Shown here: positions 1-9,369 of the stretch, one piece after another
How the letters are laid out: each line of letters starts with the position of its first letter
How positions within the stretch are numbered: the first letter of the stretch is position 1
Assembly: GCF_030651495.1 (NCBI RefSeq)
Contig: NZ_JAUSFI010000064.1
Location: forward strand, 1-40,628
DNA: 40,628 bases
Reading direction: 5' to 3'
Source: Undibacterium sp.
GTDB lineage: Bacteria; Pseudomonadota; Gammaproteobacteria; Burkholderiales; Burkholderiaceae_D
Made by a program: the position numbers and the translations under genes
Notes under the pieces: model-generated
What the model was told of the DNA's origin: nothing
Seen by the model: the letters and a program-made list of their open reading frames with translations, nothing else
Databases searched by the model: none

Positions 1-97
1 AATTGCGCCAGATCAGACACCGGTAAGCGGCGCATCGGCGATAATAGTAGATTGCCCTCGCCACCCAGCGAAATTTTTATGCTTTTGAAAGTCATCT

Positions 98-1189
98 ATG
101 TCCACCCGCTTTGCTCCGCTCAAGAACGACACCTTCTTAAAAGCCCTGTTGCGTCAGGAAACCGACTACACCCCGGTCTGGCTGATGCGCCAGGCCGGCC
201 GCTATTTGCCTGAATACAAGGCCACGCGCAAAGGCGCCGGTTCGTTCATGCAACTGGCCAAGAACCCTGATTTCGCCACCGAAGTGACAATACAGCCGCT
301 GGACCGCTTTGCTTTAGATGCCGCGATCCTGTTTTCCGATATCCTGACGGTACCCGATGCGATGGGTCTGGGCCTGTACTTTGAAGAAGGCGAAGGCCCC
401 AAATTTGAACGCCCTTTGACCGATGAAAAAGCCGTCATGGCACTGAAGGTGCCGGAAGACGGCAGCCTGCAATACGTGTTTGATGCCGTGACCCAGATCC
501 GCCATACCCTCGATGGCCGCGTGCCGCTGATCGGCTTTGCCGGCAGCCCGTGGACCCTGGCCTGCTATATGGTCGAAGGCCAGGGCTCGCGCGATTTCCA
601 TGCGGTCAAAAAAATGATGTACCAGCGCCCCGACCTGATGGAGCACATCCTGCGCACCAATGCCACTGCGGTCGCGAGTTACCTGAACGCCCAGATCGAC
701 GCCGGCGCCCAGGCCGTAATGCTATTTGACAGCTGGGGCGGCGCGCTGGCAGACGGCGCGTATCAGCGCTTCTCGTTGCGCTATATGCAAGACGTGGTGA
801 ACCAGCTGCAGCGCGAAAAAGACGGCCAGCGCATTCCGGTCATCGTGTTTACCAAGGGCGGTGGCCTGTGGCTGGAGCAGATCGCCGATATCGGTGCCGA
901 TGCGCTCGGGCTGGACTGGACCGTGAATCTGGCGCAGGCGCGTGCCCGGGTCGGTGACAAAGTCGCGTTACAGGGCAATCTGGACCCGGCGGTACTGTTT
1001 GCCGATCCGGCGCACATCCGCGAGCAAGTCACGGCCGCGCTGGAATCGTATGGCAAGCCAACCGCAGGACATGGTCATGTGTTCAATCTGGGGCACGGTA
1101 TTTCGCAATTCACGGCACCAGAAGCGGTCAGTGTCTTGGTCGATACGGTGCACGAAGTGAGCCGCAGCATGCGCCAACATCGAACATAA
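98..1189 (+). CDS. hemE: Uroporphyrinogen decarboxylase
   Basis: Decarboxylates the four acetate side chains of uroporphyrinogen III to give coproporphyrinogen III, a cytosolic step of heme synthesis. At 363 aa it has full family length. The N-terminal signature [13 protein letters not shown] (about residues 28-40) is the substrate-binding loop, FSDIL (about 79-83) carries the conserved catalytic Asp, and GFAGSPWTL and the C-terminal FNLGHGI are also family motifs. The ATG at 98 has only a weak upstream Shine-Dalgarno but gives the standard N-terminus. It stands alone, followed by a 448-bp non-coding gap before priA. Identification is certain. Confidence 0.97.
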   Translation: MSTRFAPLKNDTFLKALLRQETDYTPVWLMRQAGRYLPEYKATRKGAGSFMQLAKNPDFATEVTIQPLDRFALDAAILFSDILTVPDAMGLGLYFEEGEGPKFERPLTDEKAVMALKVPEDGSLQYVFDAVTQIRHTLDGRVPLIGFAGSPWTLACYMVEGQGSRDFHAVKKMMYQRPDLMEHILRTNATAVASYLNAQIDAGAQAVMLFDSWGGALADGAYQRFSLRYMQDVVNQLQREKDGQRIPVIVFTKGGGLWLEQIADIGADALGLDWTVNLAQARARVGDKVALQGNLDPAVLFADPAHIREQVTAALESYGKPTAGHGHVFNLGHGISQFTAPEAVSVLVDTVHEVSRSMRQHRT

Positions 1190-1276
1190 AATCGATATTA
1201 GCCTTGCATGACTCGTCAATCACCGTTGATAGTAAAGCAATAAGTCCCAGCCAGCCTTGTTCATACGTCATGCTGC

Positions 1277-1577
1277 TGTGCAAAACGCAGTATCCATGCG
1301 CCTTGCCAGCGATAAAGGCTGGGAAAGTGAATGAAATAGCCGCAACAAATTTTGCACCGTGATATGACTTCTATGTTAGTTATGCACAAATTTGAGGAAT
1401 ATAAAAAAGTCAGAAAATTTATTTTCAAGTTTTCTTTTGATTTTGCAAGTCATTGTTTTTTAAGGACTTATTTTTTGCATCCAGAATGGGCAATCTGTTG
1501 AAACCCGCATAAAACCTAGCGCAAAGCCATGTCAATAGATAGTTCTCCACAAAGTTATCCACAGAAAATGTGGATAT
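1277..1577. other. DnaA-box cluster with AT-rich stretch; candidate replication origin
   Basis: The gap between hemE and priA (1190-1637) contains six 9-mers fitting or nearly fitting the DnaA-box consensus TTWTNCACA. Exact fits are TTTTGCACA on the minus strand (1277-1285), TTATGCACA (1380-1388) and TTATCCACA (1555-1563). One-mismatch sites are TTTTGCACC (1350-1358), TTCTCCACA (1543-1551) and ATATCCACA on the minus strand (1569-1577). About 1385-1480 is strongly AT-rich with T-runs, as expected of an unwinding element. The sites are seen directly; origin function is inferred. A DnaA-controlled promoter for priA is the main alternative. Confidence 0.55.
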
Positions 1578-1637
1578 GTCAAAAAGGTCTTATGAAACCG
1601 ATAGTTAGCGTACTACTTGAAGGTTTACATTAAGTTC

Positions 1638-3689
1638 GTGGAACATTGCATACTCAAAATCGCGCTTGACACGCCGCTCGATACCTTTTTCGATTATCGC
1701 TGGCTAAAACCGGCACCGGCGCCCGAAAATGGGGCGGCTGAAGCAACGCCGTTGCCACAGATTGGCCAACTCGCGCTAGTCCCTTTCGGGCGCCAAGAAT
1801 TAATGGGTTTGATCGTCGGCATCAGCGAACATACCGATGTGCCCGCGGCCAAGCTGAAAGACGTGCTGGCGGTGCGCACCCAAGTAGCGCCACTAAGCGA
1901 GCACTGGCTAGCCTTGTGCCGTTTTGCCGCCGATTATTACCAGCGTCCCTTAGGCGAAGTCGCCGTGCCCGCCTTACCGCGTAATCTGCGCACGGGCAAA
2001 CCGACTTTGCTGGAGCGACATTTAAAAAAACTGGCAAAGTTATTGCCAACGCAAGACGCCAGCCCTAACCCTGAGCCAGCGCTGAATCCGGCGCAGCAAG
2101 AAGCCGTTGATGCGATTGCTGCCGCGCACACTTTTGCCCCGCACTTACTGTACGGCGTGACCGGCAGCGGCAAGACCGAAGTCTATTTACAGGCCGCAGC
2201 ACGGATACTGGCACAGTCAAACGAGGCGCAAGTGTTGATTTTAGTGCCAGAAATCAACCTCACACCGCAGCTGGAAAACAATCTGCGCCTACGTTTTTCC
2301 GGTATCCAGATCGCCACCCTGCACAGCGGCATGGCTGAAGGCGAGCGTTTGCAGCACTGGCTGGCCGCCCATCTGGGGCAGGCGCGGATCGTCCTCGGCA
2401 CCCGACTGGCGATCCTGGCTTCATTGCCACATCTGAAAATGATCGTCATCGACGAAGAGCACGATCCTTCCTACAAGCAACAGGAGGGCCTGCGCTATTC
2501 GGCGCGCGACCTGGCGGTATGGCGTGCCCATCAGCTAGCCATACCGGTGGTGCTAGGCTCAGCCACGCCTTCGCTGGAAACCTGGCAACACGCCAAAGTC
2601 GGGCGTTATCGCAAGCTGGAGTTGCGTGAGCGTGCGGTGAAAGATGCGGTCTTGCCGGTTGTCAGGGTCATTAATCTGGAGCACGAAAAACCCAAGGAAG
2701 GTTTGACTACGCCGCTTATCAACGCTATCCGCAAGCGTCTTGAGAGGGGTGAGCAGTCACTCCTGTTTCTTAACCGGCGCGGTTATGCCCCAGTCATCGC
2801 CTGCGATGCCTGTGGCTGGATCAGCAATTGCACCCGCTGCACCGCGCATCTGGTGATGCACAAACTCGATCATAGGCTACGCTGTCACCACTGCGGATTC
2901 GAACAACGGATCCCGCGTAACTGCCCCACTTGCGGCAATATTGATCTGCAACCGCTAGGCCGTGGCACCCAAAGGATGGAAGAAGGCTTGCAGTTGATTT
3001 TCCCTGAGGCAAGAGTTTTTCGGATCGATGCCGATTCTACCCGCCGTAAAGGCAGTGCCGAAGCCGCCTTTGATACTGTGCACCGCGGCGAAGTCGATAT
3101 CCTGATCGGGACTCAAATGGTGGCAAAAGGACATGATTTTAAAAACCTGACCCTGGTTGGCGCGCTTAATCCAGACAGCGCCCTGTTTTCGCAAGACTAC
3201 CGCGCCAGCGAGCGCCTGTTCGCGCAACTGATGCAAGTGGCCGGACGCGCCGGGCGCGCTGCGCAAAAAGAGGGTGGAAATATCAGTGAAGTGCTAATCC
3301 AGACCCGTTACCCCGATCACCCGCTGTACCACGCCCTGATGGCACACGACTATGACCGTTTTGCCAATGATTTACTGGAAGAGCGCCAGCAAGCCAGCAT
3401 GCCGCCGTTTATCTATCAAGCCTTGCTGCGTGCCGAAGCCAAAGAGCTGCAAACCGCGCTGGATTTTTTGCATCAGGCCGCCGTGTGCACCGCGCATGCG
3501 GGCATCACGATCAATGACCCTATCCCGATGACGATGACGCGGGTGGCGAATGTGGATAGGGCGCAATTGTTGGTCGAGTCGGTCTCGCGTCCGGCTTTGC
3601 AGGCATTTTTGAAGGAGTGGATCGCCACTTTGCGCGGACTGAAGAGCCGGGTGAAGTGGGGGGTAGAGATTGATCCTATGGATATTTGA
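1638..3689 (+). CDS. priA: Primosomal replication-restart helicase PriA
   Basis: 3'-to-5' DNA helicase that recognises abandoned forks and reloads the replisome. The N-terminal fork-binding domain begins LKIALDTPLDTFFDY. A Walker A motif (GVTGSGKTEVY), a DEEH box and helicase motif TQMVAKGHDF follow. Between them lies a zinc-binding region with four CxxC pairs (CDAC, CTRC, CHHC, CPTC). I chose the GTG at 1638 (683 aa) because it places the LDTPLDT motif about ten residues from the start, as in relatives; an in-frame TTG at 1617 would add seven residues. Neither start has a strong ribosome site. The gene sits directly beside the DnaA-box cluster, which fits its replication role. Confidence 0.95.
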   Translation: MEHCILKIALDTPLDTFFDYRWLKPAPAPENGAAEATPLPQIGQLALVPFGRQELMGLIVGISEHTDVPAAKLKDVLAVRTQVAPLSEHWLALCRFAADYYQRPLGEVAVPALPRNLRTGKPTLLERHLKKLAKLLPTQDASPNPEPALNPAQQEAVDAIAAAHTFAPHLLYGVTGSGKTEVYLQAAARILAQSNEAQVLILVPEINLTPQLENNLRLRFSGIQIATLHSGMAEGERLQHWLAAHLGQARIVLGTRLAILASLPHLKMIVIDEEHDPSYKQQEGLRYSARDLAVWRAHQLAIPVVLGSATPSLETWQHAKVGRYRKLELRERAVKDAVLPVVRVINLEHEKPKEGLTTPLINAIRKRLERGEQSLLFLNRRGYAPVIACDACGWISNCTRCTAHLVMHKLDHRLRCHHCGFEQRIPRNCPTCGNIDLQPLGRGTQRMEEGLQLIFPEARVFRIDADSTRRKGSAEAAFDTVHRGEVDILIGTQMVAKGHDFKNLTLVGALNPDSALFSQDYRASERLFAQLMQVAGRAGRAAQKEGGNISEVLIQTRYPDHPLYHALMAHDYDRFANDLLEERQQASMPPFIYQALLRAEAKELQTALDFLHQAAVCTAHAGITINDPIPMTMTRVANVDRAQLLVESVSRPALQAFLKEWIATLRGLKSRVKWGVEIDPMDI

Positions 3690-3730
3690 TCTTGGCTTTA
3701 TGTTGATGCAAGCGGGACGCGCACTGTTTA

Positions 3731-3765
3731 TGCGGGTCTTGGAGGCATGTGCTCGGAGACCCGCA
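3731..3765. terminator. Hairpin downstream of priA
   Basis: A perfect 9-bp inverted repeat (TGCGGGTCT at 3731-3739, AGACCCGCA at 3757-3765) with a 17-nt loop lies 41 bases after the priA stop. No T-run follows, so it is at best a weak or factor-assisted terminator. The rest of the 3690-4022 gap shows no ORF or repeat I can interpret; it must hold the promoter of the chemoreceptor gene. Confidence 0.35.
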
Positions 3766-4022
3766 TGGAATATGCGCGAGCGGGGAGGTGCCGGGGGTCT
3801 ACAGTGACGGTGATGCTTGTTGTCGCGTCAAGTGCTTGCACTGGGCACAATAGCCGTGTTGTAGAGCAATCTCATGCCTGGCGACTATGTGCCTGAAAAC
3901 ACAAATTGGGTCGCTGTCCCCGGCAAGATACTGGCCTATTTATGGTAAGGTTTTGGCCTTGACTTGCGTTGAAGTAAAAACTTGAGCTTTAACGATTTCC
4001 CACCTCCTGCAAAAGTTGAATA

Positions 4023-5576
4023 ATGTCCCTAGATACTCTCTCTGTCAGACTCCGAATCGTGTTTGGTTTTTCTATACCCATTTTTCTTTTCATCGGTTTT
4101 GCCCTGTTCCTGACCCAGAGTTTGAAAACGGTGCGAGAAAACATTGTCGAGGTTAAAAATGAACGCATTGAGTATGCGCTGCTGGCCAAGGACATGGAGC
4201 GAGACATCACGCAGATTCAGCAATTCCTGACGGATGTTTCGGCCACACAGGCGAAGGATGGCCTCAATGATGGCTGGAAAGAAGCCGAAAGCTACTACCG
4301 CAGTGTGCTTGCGGGCTTGGACAAGTTTCAGCGCCTGTATCAGACTAAATCAGACAAAAAGCAAGTGGCTGCCCTGGCGGAGATCAAAATCCGGTTGGAT
4401 CAATTTTATCTGATGGGAAAAAAGCTGGCACAAGCCTATGTGGATGGCGGGCCAGAACAGGGAAATCCCTTGATGCCCGAATTTGATAAAGCCAGTAATC
4501 AATTGCAAGCCAGTCTGGCACCGTTTGTTCAGCAAGAGTTGCAGCAAATGAATGCCAGCATTGGCGCTGCCGCCGGTCAATCTGAGCTAATTATCACGAT
4601 TGCGATGTGGCTGAGTGCCGCTGCGATTGCCTTGTCCCTGATCGCTGCCTTCATCATTACCCGTAGCATTACCCAACCTTTGACGCAGATATTGGATGCG
4701 ATCGACGATCTGGGGCAGGGTGACGGTGACCTGACCTATCACTTGCCCACTTTGGGCAGCGATTTTGGGCATTTGTCAGACTCTCTGAATGTCTTCATCA
4801 GCAAATTGCATAAAATTGTCAGTGCGATTCACCTCTCCAGCGACACCATTGCCACCACCTCGGGCCAGATCGCTTCCGGCAACATGGATTTGTCTGGCAG
4901 AACCGAGGATCAGGCCAGCGCGATTCAGCAAACCGCAGCCGCGATGGAGCAGCTCAGCAGCACGGTGGCCAACAATGCCAGTAACGCCAGGCAGGCTAAC
5001 GCGCTGGTGGCTTCGGCCTCGGCAGTGGCGGTTAAAGGTGGCAAGGTGGTCTCTGAGGTAGTTGAAACCATGGAATCGATCAATGCCTCATCAAAGAAAA
5101 TTGTCGATATCATCAGTGTCATTGATGGCATTGCCTTTCAAACCAATATTCTGGCCTTAAATGCGGCGGTCGAGGCTGCCAGGGCGGGCGAGCAAGGCCG
5201 GGGTTTTGCCGTGGTTGCCTCCGAAGTGCGCAATCTGGCCCAGCGCTCAGCGGCAGCGGCCAAAGAGATTAAAGAGCTGATCACCGCCTCGGTGAGTGAA
5301 GTTGATGAAGGTGAAAAACTGGTCGCGGCAGCGGGTGAGACCATGAACGAGATTGTCAGCAGCGTAGCCAAGGTGAGCGACATTATGGAAGACATCGCAC
5401 GTGCCAGCGAAGAGCAAAGCTTGGGAATTCATCAGGCCAATCGGGCCATTACGCTGATGGAGACAGGGGCGCAGCAAAATGCGGCACTGGTTGAACAATC
5501 CAGCGCTGCTACGCAATCATTGCATGAAGAAGCAGAAAATCTGTCGCGTCAGGTGAATGTCTTCAAACTGGCCTGA
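4023..5576 (+). CDS. Methyl-accepting chemotaxis protein
   Basis: Transmembrane chemoreceptor that signals through CheW/CheA. Order of parts: TM1 (about residues 11-31), periplasmic ligand-binding region of about 155 residues, TM2 (about 189-212), HAMP linker (about 213-265) and a long coiled-coil signalling domain. The kinase-control tip is recognisable ([20 protein letters not shown], then [16 protein letters not shown]). At 517 aa the length is typical. The protein ends VNVFKLA with no CheR/CheB-tethering pentapeptide. The ATG at 4023 has no clear Shine-Dalgarno but gives a normal short cytoplasmic N-terminus. The ligand cannot be told from sequence. Confidence 0.93.
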   Translation: MSLDTLSVRLRIVFGFSIPIFLFIGFALFLTQSLKTVRENIVEVKNERIEYALLAKDMERDITQIQQFLTDVSATQAKDGLNDGWKEAESYYRSVLAGLDKFQRLYQTKSDKKQVAALAEIKIRLDQFYLMGKKLAQAYVDGGPEQGNPLMPEFDKASNQLQASLAPFVQQELQQMNASIGAAAGQSELIITIAMWLSAAAIALSLIAAFIITRSITQPLTQILDAIDDLGQGDGDLTYHLPTLGSDFGHLSDSLNVFISKLHKIVSAIHLSSDTIATTSGQIASGNMDLSGRTEDQASAIQQTAAAMEQLSSTVANNASNARQANALVASASAVAVKGGKVVSEVVETMESINASSKKIVDIISVIDGIAFQTNILALNAAVEAARAGEQGRGFAVVASEVRNLAQRSAAAAKEIKELITASVSEVDEGEKLVAAAGETMNEIVSSVAKVSDIMEDIARASEEQSLGIHQANRAITLMETGAQQNAALVEQSSAATQSLHEEAENLSRQVNVFKLA

Positions 5577-5649
5577 GCGCAAACCAGTTGAAAATGACTT
5601 AGCAAAAAATGAATGCGGATCCTCTTTGATGTTTTTTTAAAGTAAAAAA

Positions 5650-6432
5650 ATGAAAAAAATTTCACGTGCAGGGCGTTTATCCCGCATCGCAGGGCTGTTA
5701 TTGCTGGCCGCCACGAGTGGCCATGCAAGTGCGACCCCCGAAGAAATTCAGGTGTATATGGATGAAATTAATACGCCTGGCGAGTTTGGTCTGGATGTGC
5801 ATAACAATTATGTGGTTTCCGGTAGCCGTATTCCAGATTACTCCGGCGCACAAGCGCCGCGCCATGTGTTTCGGATCACCCCTGAATTTTCTTATGGCTT
5901 AACCCGCAATTGGGAGCTGGGTGGCTATCTGTTATTTTCACGCGATGGCAACGGACACAGCACCATCGACGGAGAAAAGCTGCGCCTGAAGTTTCTTGCC
6001 AGCAGACCGGCTGATCAAGCTTTTTTTTGGGGCGCGAATCTGGAAGTGGGGCGGGTTGAGCGCAGACTGGATGAAAATCCATGGAATGCTGAATTAAAAG
6101 GCATGTTCGGCTATCACGGTGAGCGCTGGACCTTCGCTGTCAATCCCAACATCGACTGGAAAATCTCTGGCCCGGTCGCCAGCCCCGCCAGTTTTCACCT
6201 TGACTCCAAGATCGCCTACAAAATCGATCAGGACTTTGAGCTGGGTGTAGAAAGTTATAACGAGTTCGGGCCTATCCGCCACATGGGCCATTTCAATCAA
6301 CAAAGCCAGACCGTGTTTGGCGTTCTCGATACCAAGGTGCACGGCTGGGATCTGAATCTGGGCATCGGGCGCGGTTTGACCAGCGTTTCAGACCGCTGGA
6401 TACTGAAAGCCATTGTCAACGTGCCGTTTTGA
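5650..6432 (+). CDS. Putative outer-membrane beta-barrel protein, function unknown
   Basis: A 260-aa protein with a signal peptide (positive start, hydrophobic GLLLLAATSG, likely cleavage after HASA near residue 28). The mature part is rich in alternating polar/aromatic segments (for example FRITPEFSYGL, WELGGYLLFSRD, WDLNLGIGRGL) and ends in Phe (NVPF), the usual terminal residue of outer-membrane barrels. About 10 to 12 strands would fit the length. It starts 73 bases after the chemoreceptor gene on the same strand. I do not recognise a functional family; a small channel or sensor accessory is conceivable. Confidence 0.65.
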   Translation: MKKISRAGRLSRIAGLLLLAATSGHASATPEEIQVYMDEINTPGEFGLDVHNNYVVSGSRIPDYSGAQAPRHVFRITPEFSYGLTRNWELGGYLLFSRDGNGHSTIDGEKLRLKFLASRPADQAFFWGANLEVGRVERRLDENPWNAELKGMFGYHGERWTFAVNPNIDWKISGPVASPASFHLDSKIAYKIDQDFELGVESYNEFGPIRHMGHFNQQSQTVFGVLDTKVHGWDLNLGIGRGLTSVSDRWILKAIVNVPF

Positions 6433-6527
6433 CATCAGAAAACGTGGTGCCGGTGTTGCCGTTGCCGCGATCAGCGCGGTATATTATTGTCGTTCAGGCT
6501 GTTCATGCGGCGACAGGCGGGTGAGGC

Positions 6528-7787
6528 TCAAGCGGGCGGAAGGCGGCGCGTAAAGTGGGAAGGAGCGGTGACAAAGACGGGTGTGGCGTAGCTCACTTGG
6601 TCCCGACCCCGATGCTTGGCTTGGTACAGCGCCTGATCTGCCGCGAGGTACAGATCGTCGATCGTCCCGACTTGTTCACTGTCCAGCCCGGCAACGCCGA
6701 AGCTGGCGCTGATCCGGAGCACGCCGTGTCGTGTGTGGTGCGATATTGCCTTGACTAGCTGGCGCAACTTTTCTGCCACGGCAATGGCATCATCCCTGGC
6801 GGTTTTGGGTAACAAGATAATAAATTCTTCACCTCCCAGGCGCGCCACTACGTCAGTTTCGCGCACACTGCTACTTAATACATCGGCGATTTTTATCAGT
6901 ACCAGATCGCCTTCAGGATGGCCGTGGTTGTCATTGATGACTTTAAAATGGTCGATGTCGAGGATGATGATATGGGTCGGAGACGGGTCGCGGCGGGTGC
7001 GTAGCAATTCCATTTCGGCCAGGCGGAAAAATTCGCGGCGGTTGTAGAGGCCGGTGAGCGGATCGTGATTGGCCAGAAAGGTCAATTCGATTTGTTTGGC
7101 GGCGAGCGCCTGCTGAGTGCGGGCGATTTCGCGTCGCAACAGCGTCGATTCGACATACTGACGCCACACGATCACCGATACGACAGCGCTCATGATCAGT
7201 ACATCGCGCCCGCTATCACGCAGCGTGAGCAAGAGATCGGGATCATGCTGCGTGAGTGCCACAACATTAAAATACACCAGGTAAGTCAGCAGAAAAAGCG
7301 GTAACGCCAGTGCCGGACGCATCAGCGATAGCATGCCCGTGATCAGGCAGATCAGCACAAAGGCGGTGGTATTGGCGCTTACCAGTTGCTCGATCACCGC
7401 AAGACTGACGGCAAACGCCAGAGCGCTGATGCAGATCAGTATTTGCAAGAAAATCGCTTGGTAGCTGCTGCTGTGTTTATTGCCTGGCAGGCGCTGAGCG
7501 CGTAGGTACAAGCGTTGCGCCCACAGGCCCAGCACCAGCATGCTGAGCGACATCAGCAAATGCGTGTTGATGATGGCGCGGGCGTGGCGCGCGTGCAGTG
7601 CCGCTGTATTATCGGCGCTCAGGTGCCAAGACGCCGCGATATAAAAGCAATTAATGAATAAGACCACCAGCGCGATACCGCGGAAACGGCGTAAGGTTTC
7701 CATCGTCGCCTCACCTTGTACTGCGCTATTTTGCCGGACAGATTTGCGTAGCCAAAGTTTTGCTTGATCAAGATACGAATGCATCAT
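6528..7787 (-). CDS. Membrane-bound GGDEF diguanylate cyclase
   Basis: Makes cyclic di-GMP from two GTP. The N-terminal half holds about six hydrophobic segments (for example IALVVLFINCFYIAA and LMSLSMLVLGLW), forming a membrane sensor. A GGDEF domain follows (ANHDPLTGLYNRREF, then the active-site GGEEF near residue 317). An RxxD inhibitory site (RETD) lies five residues before GGEEF, so product inhibition is expected and the enzyme looks active. The ATG at 7787 has GAGGA upstream; a second ATG at 7703 with a good AGGTGAGG site would give 391 aa. No EAL domain. Confidence 0.93.
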   Translation of the reverse strand: MMHSYLDQAKLWLRKSVRQNSAVQGEATMETLRRFRGIALVVLFINCFYIAASWHLSADNTAALHARHARAIINTHLLMSLSMLVLGLWAQRLYLRAQRLPGNKHSSSYQAIFLQILICISALAFAVSLAVIEQLVSANTTAFVLICLITGMLSLMRPALALPLFLLTYLVYFNVVALTQHDPDLLLTLRDSGRDVLIMSAVVSVIVWRQYVESTLLRREIARTQQALAAKQIELTFLANHDPLTGLYNRREFFRLAEMELLRTRRDPSPTHIIILDIDHFKVINDNHGHPEGDLVLIKIADVLSSSVRETDVVARLGGEEFIILLPKTARDDAIAVAEKLRQLVKAISHHTRHGVLRISASFGVAGLDSEQVGTIDDLYLAADQALYQAKHRGRDQVSYATPVFVTAPSHFTRRLPPA

Positions 7788-7896
7788 GCGTTCCTCGACG
7801 GTATTGTCATTATATTGACGGCAAAGTGGCGGGCGCCACCGTGCTCGTTAGATCAATGTATACGGTCAATACGATTTTGTTTACCCCGCTACGCCA

Positions 7897-7958
7897 CCAC
7901 GCATAGCCCATGCGCCTTGCAGCGGCATCGGCTTGGAAGCCGCATGGGCTATGCGTGG
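7897..7958. repeat. Long inverted repeat (18-bp arms)
   Basis: Perfect 18-bp arms at 7897-7914 and 7941-7958 surround a 26-nt loop between the start of the cyclase gene and the end of the bactofilin-like gene. On the plus strand a T-run follows at 7976-7980, 17 bases past the stem, too far for a normal terminator. On the minus strand, the direction of both neighbours, no T-run follows. It could be a repetitive extragenic element, a weak terminator for the upstream minus-strand gene, or a regulatory hairpin. Confidence 0.5.
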
Positions 7959-8006
7959 CGGGCAGGGTGCCTGGATTTTTCAGGCGCTTAGTTCATCATG
8001 CCATGT

Positions 8007-9062
8007 TTACTCTTGCTCTGCTTCATGTTTTAGGCGACGCTGGATTTCCCAGTCGAGTTCGGTATCGCGTTTTTTTTCCAGCGCATCAATATGACTGCGT
8101 TTTTTGCCGGCAATGAACTGGCCAGACAGCAAGTGGGCCGGTGCGGTCGGTGCCGACACCATCGCATGCTTGGCCCAGTCTGACCGTGCCAGTGTGGTGC
8201 CGGCCAGGATGCCGTAGTCATCGCCGCAGTTGATGCCTTTTTCTGCTACCACTGATTCGCCCGCCTTGATGTATTTGGCGGCGAAGATGGTGGCCTTGGT
8301 GGCGATCCAGCGGCCGCTGTGAATTTCGCCGTTGAGGCTGCTGATTTCTCCGCTGGCGCGCATGAAGCCCCAGGCCTCGATGTCGCCGTGACTATAGACG
8401 GCCCCGGCGTCCAGGTTGCCCTGGCAAATCACGGCGCCGGCAAACAGGCTGCCGGCGATGGTGATGTCGGTTTCGCTGAAGACTTCGCCTTTGCAATTGC
8501 AATCGCCGGCGACCAGGATCTCGCTGGCACTTAACTGACCGCCGATGTATTGCACTTCTACCACATCAAACACATCGTCCAGCTGTACCGTGCCGTGGCA
8601 ATCGAGCACGTCGCAGGCCAGAAAACCAAGTGCCTGAATGTCGCCATAGCCGCCGAAGATTTCATGGTGGCTGTCGCGTTGCAGGATGGCCGGATGCACC
8701 AGTTTATCCATATAGGTGCTGCCGTCTTTGGCCGGCTTGGCCTGGTCCAGCTCTAGCATGCGGGCCATCCAGTCGGCGCTGCAACCGGTTTTTAACAGGA
8801 ACTCGACTTCAATATCGCCGCCGCAATCGAGGGTCTGGCCGACGTACAGCGATTGCACGTGGATATCACCGGTGACAGTCAGCTTGCCCAGGCAAAAGAC
8901 TTCTTCCGCTTCCAGATCGCCATCCACCAGCAAATCGCCGCCAACCAGCAATTGGGTGCTGATCTGCACATCACCCTGGATATGCACGTCGCCGGTGCTG
9001 GAAAACTGTTTGCGCTTGAGGCGTTTGGTTTGGTATGGAGCGGGGGCGTTGGTAGTAGGCAT
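8007..9062 (-). CDS. Bactofilin-like polymer-forming protein
   Basis: A 351-aa protein made largely of short repeats with the turn pattern GD(I/V/L), for example TGDVHIQGDVQI, VGGDLLVDGDLE, TVTGDIHV and CQGNLDAG, the signature of a right-handed beta-helix as in bactofilins, which form cytoskeletal filaments without nucleotide. A less regular insert (about residues 90-130) interrupts the helix and a charged helical tail (LEKKRDTELDWEIQRRLK) ends the protein. It is longer than classical 120-180 aa bactofilins. I prefer the ATG at 9062, which has GGAAG upstream, over an extension to 9128. No signal peptide, so cytoplasmic. Confidence 0.7.
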   Translation of the reverse strand: MPTTNAPAPYQTKRLKRKQFSSTGDVHIQGDVQISTQLLVGGDLLVDGDLEAEEVFCLGKLTVTGDIHVQSLYVGQTLDCGGDIEVEFLLKTGCSADWMARMLELDQAKPAKDGSTYMDKLVHPAILQRDSHHEIFGGYGDIQALGFLACDVLDCHGTVQLDDVFDVVEVQYIGGQLSASEILVAGDCNCKGEVFSETDITIAGSLFAGAVICQGNLDAGAVYSHGDIEAWGFMRASGEISSLNGEIHSGRWIATKATIFAAKYIKAGESVVAEKGINCGDDYGILAGTTLARSDWAKHAMVSAPTAPAHLLSGQFIAGKKRSHIDALEKKRDTELDWEIQRRLKHEAEQE

Positions 9063-9299
9063 GGGATCTTCCGATAGAGGGAACGCGCTGCGTTCGGAAT
9101 TACAGTCAGGGACAACAGTAAGGAGCAAGTTTGTCGCTATTATCCAATTTTATGCGCTTGTTGTCGCAGAAGTAAGCTCAACTAAATCGATCTATGCGCA
9201 ATAAAGACAGCAGGAGGCCTATTTTATTTGAGAAACAACACACTTTGTCAGGATGAGGCTATTTGATCGCAGGCCAGGACAGACAAGGCGGAGTATTTC

Positions 9300-9329
9300 T
9301 TGATTTACCGGAACCTCTTGCAATATAAT
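9300..9329 (+). promoter_or_regulatory. Sigma-70 promoter for the di-heme peroxidase operon
   Basis: TTGATT at 9300-9305 and a perfect TATAAT at 9324-9329 are separated by 18 bases, giving a predicted transcription start near 9336 and a leader of about 34 bases before the ATG at 9370. The rest of the 9063-9369 gap shows no coding sequence I recognise. Confidence 0.6.
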
Positions 9330-9331
9330 AG

Positions 9332-9350
9332 AAATCATTCTCATTTGCAT
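9332..9350. promoter_or_regulatory. Fur-like operator overlapping the transcription start
   Basis: The 19 bases read on the minus strand as ATGCAAATGAGAATGATTT. The core AATGAGAATGATT is typical of Fur boxes, and by eye about 12 of 19 positions fit the classical consensus. It starts two bases after the -10 box and covers the predicted start site, the usual place for repression by iron-bound Fur. Regulation is inferred from motif and position. Confidence 0.5.
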
Positions 9351-9369
9351 TTGATAGCGAGCAACGTAT

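Noticed and set aside
3985..4010. Possible sigma-28 flagellar promoter before the chemoreceptor gene
   Set aside because: A TAAA element is present but spacing to any GCCGAT-like element is wrong.
5659..5670. parS-like half site (TTTCACGTG)
   Set aside because: Only about half of the 16-bp palindrome matches and it lies inside a signal-peptide coding region.
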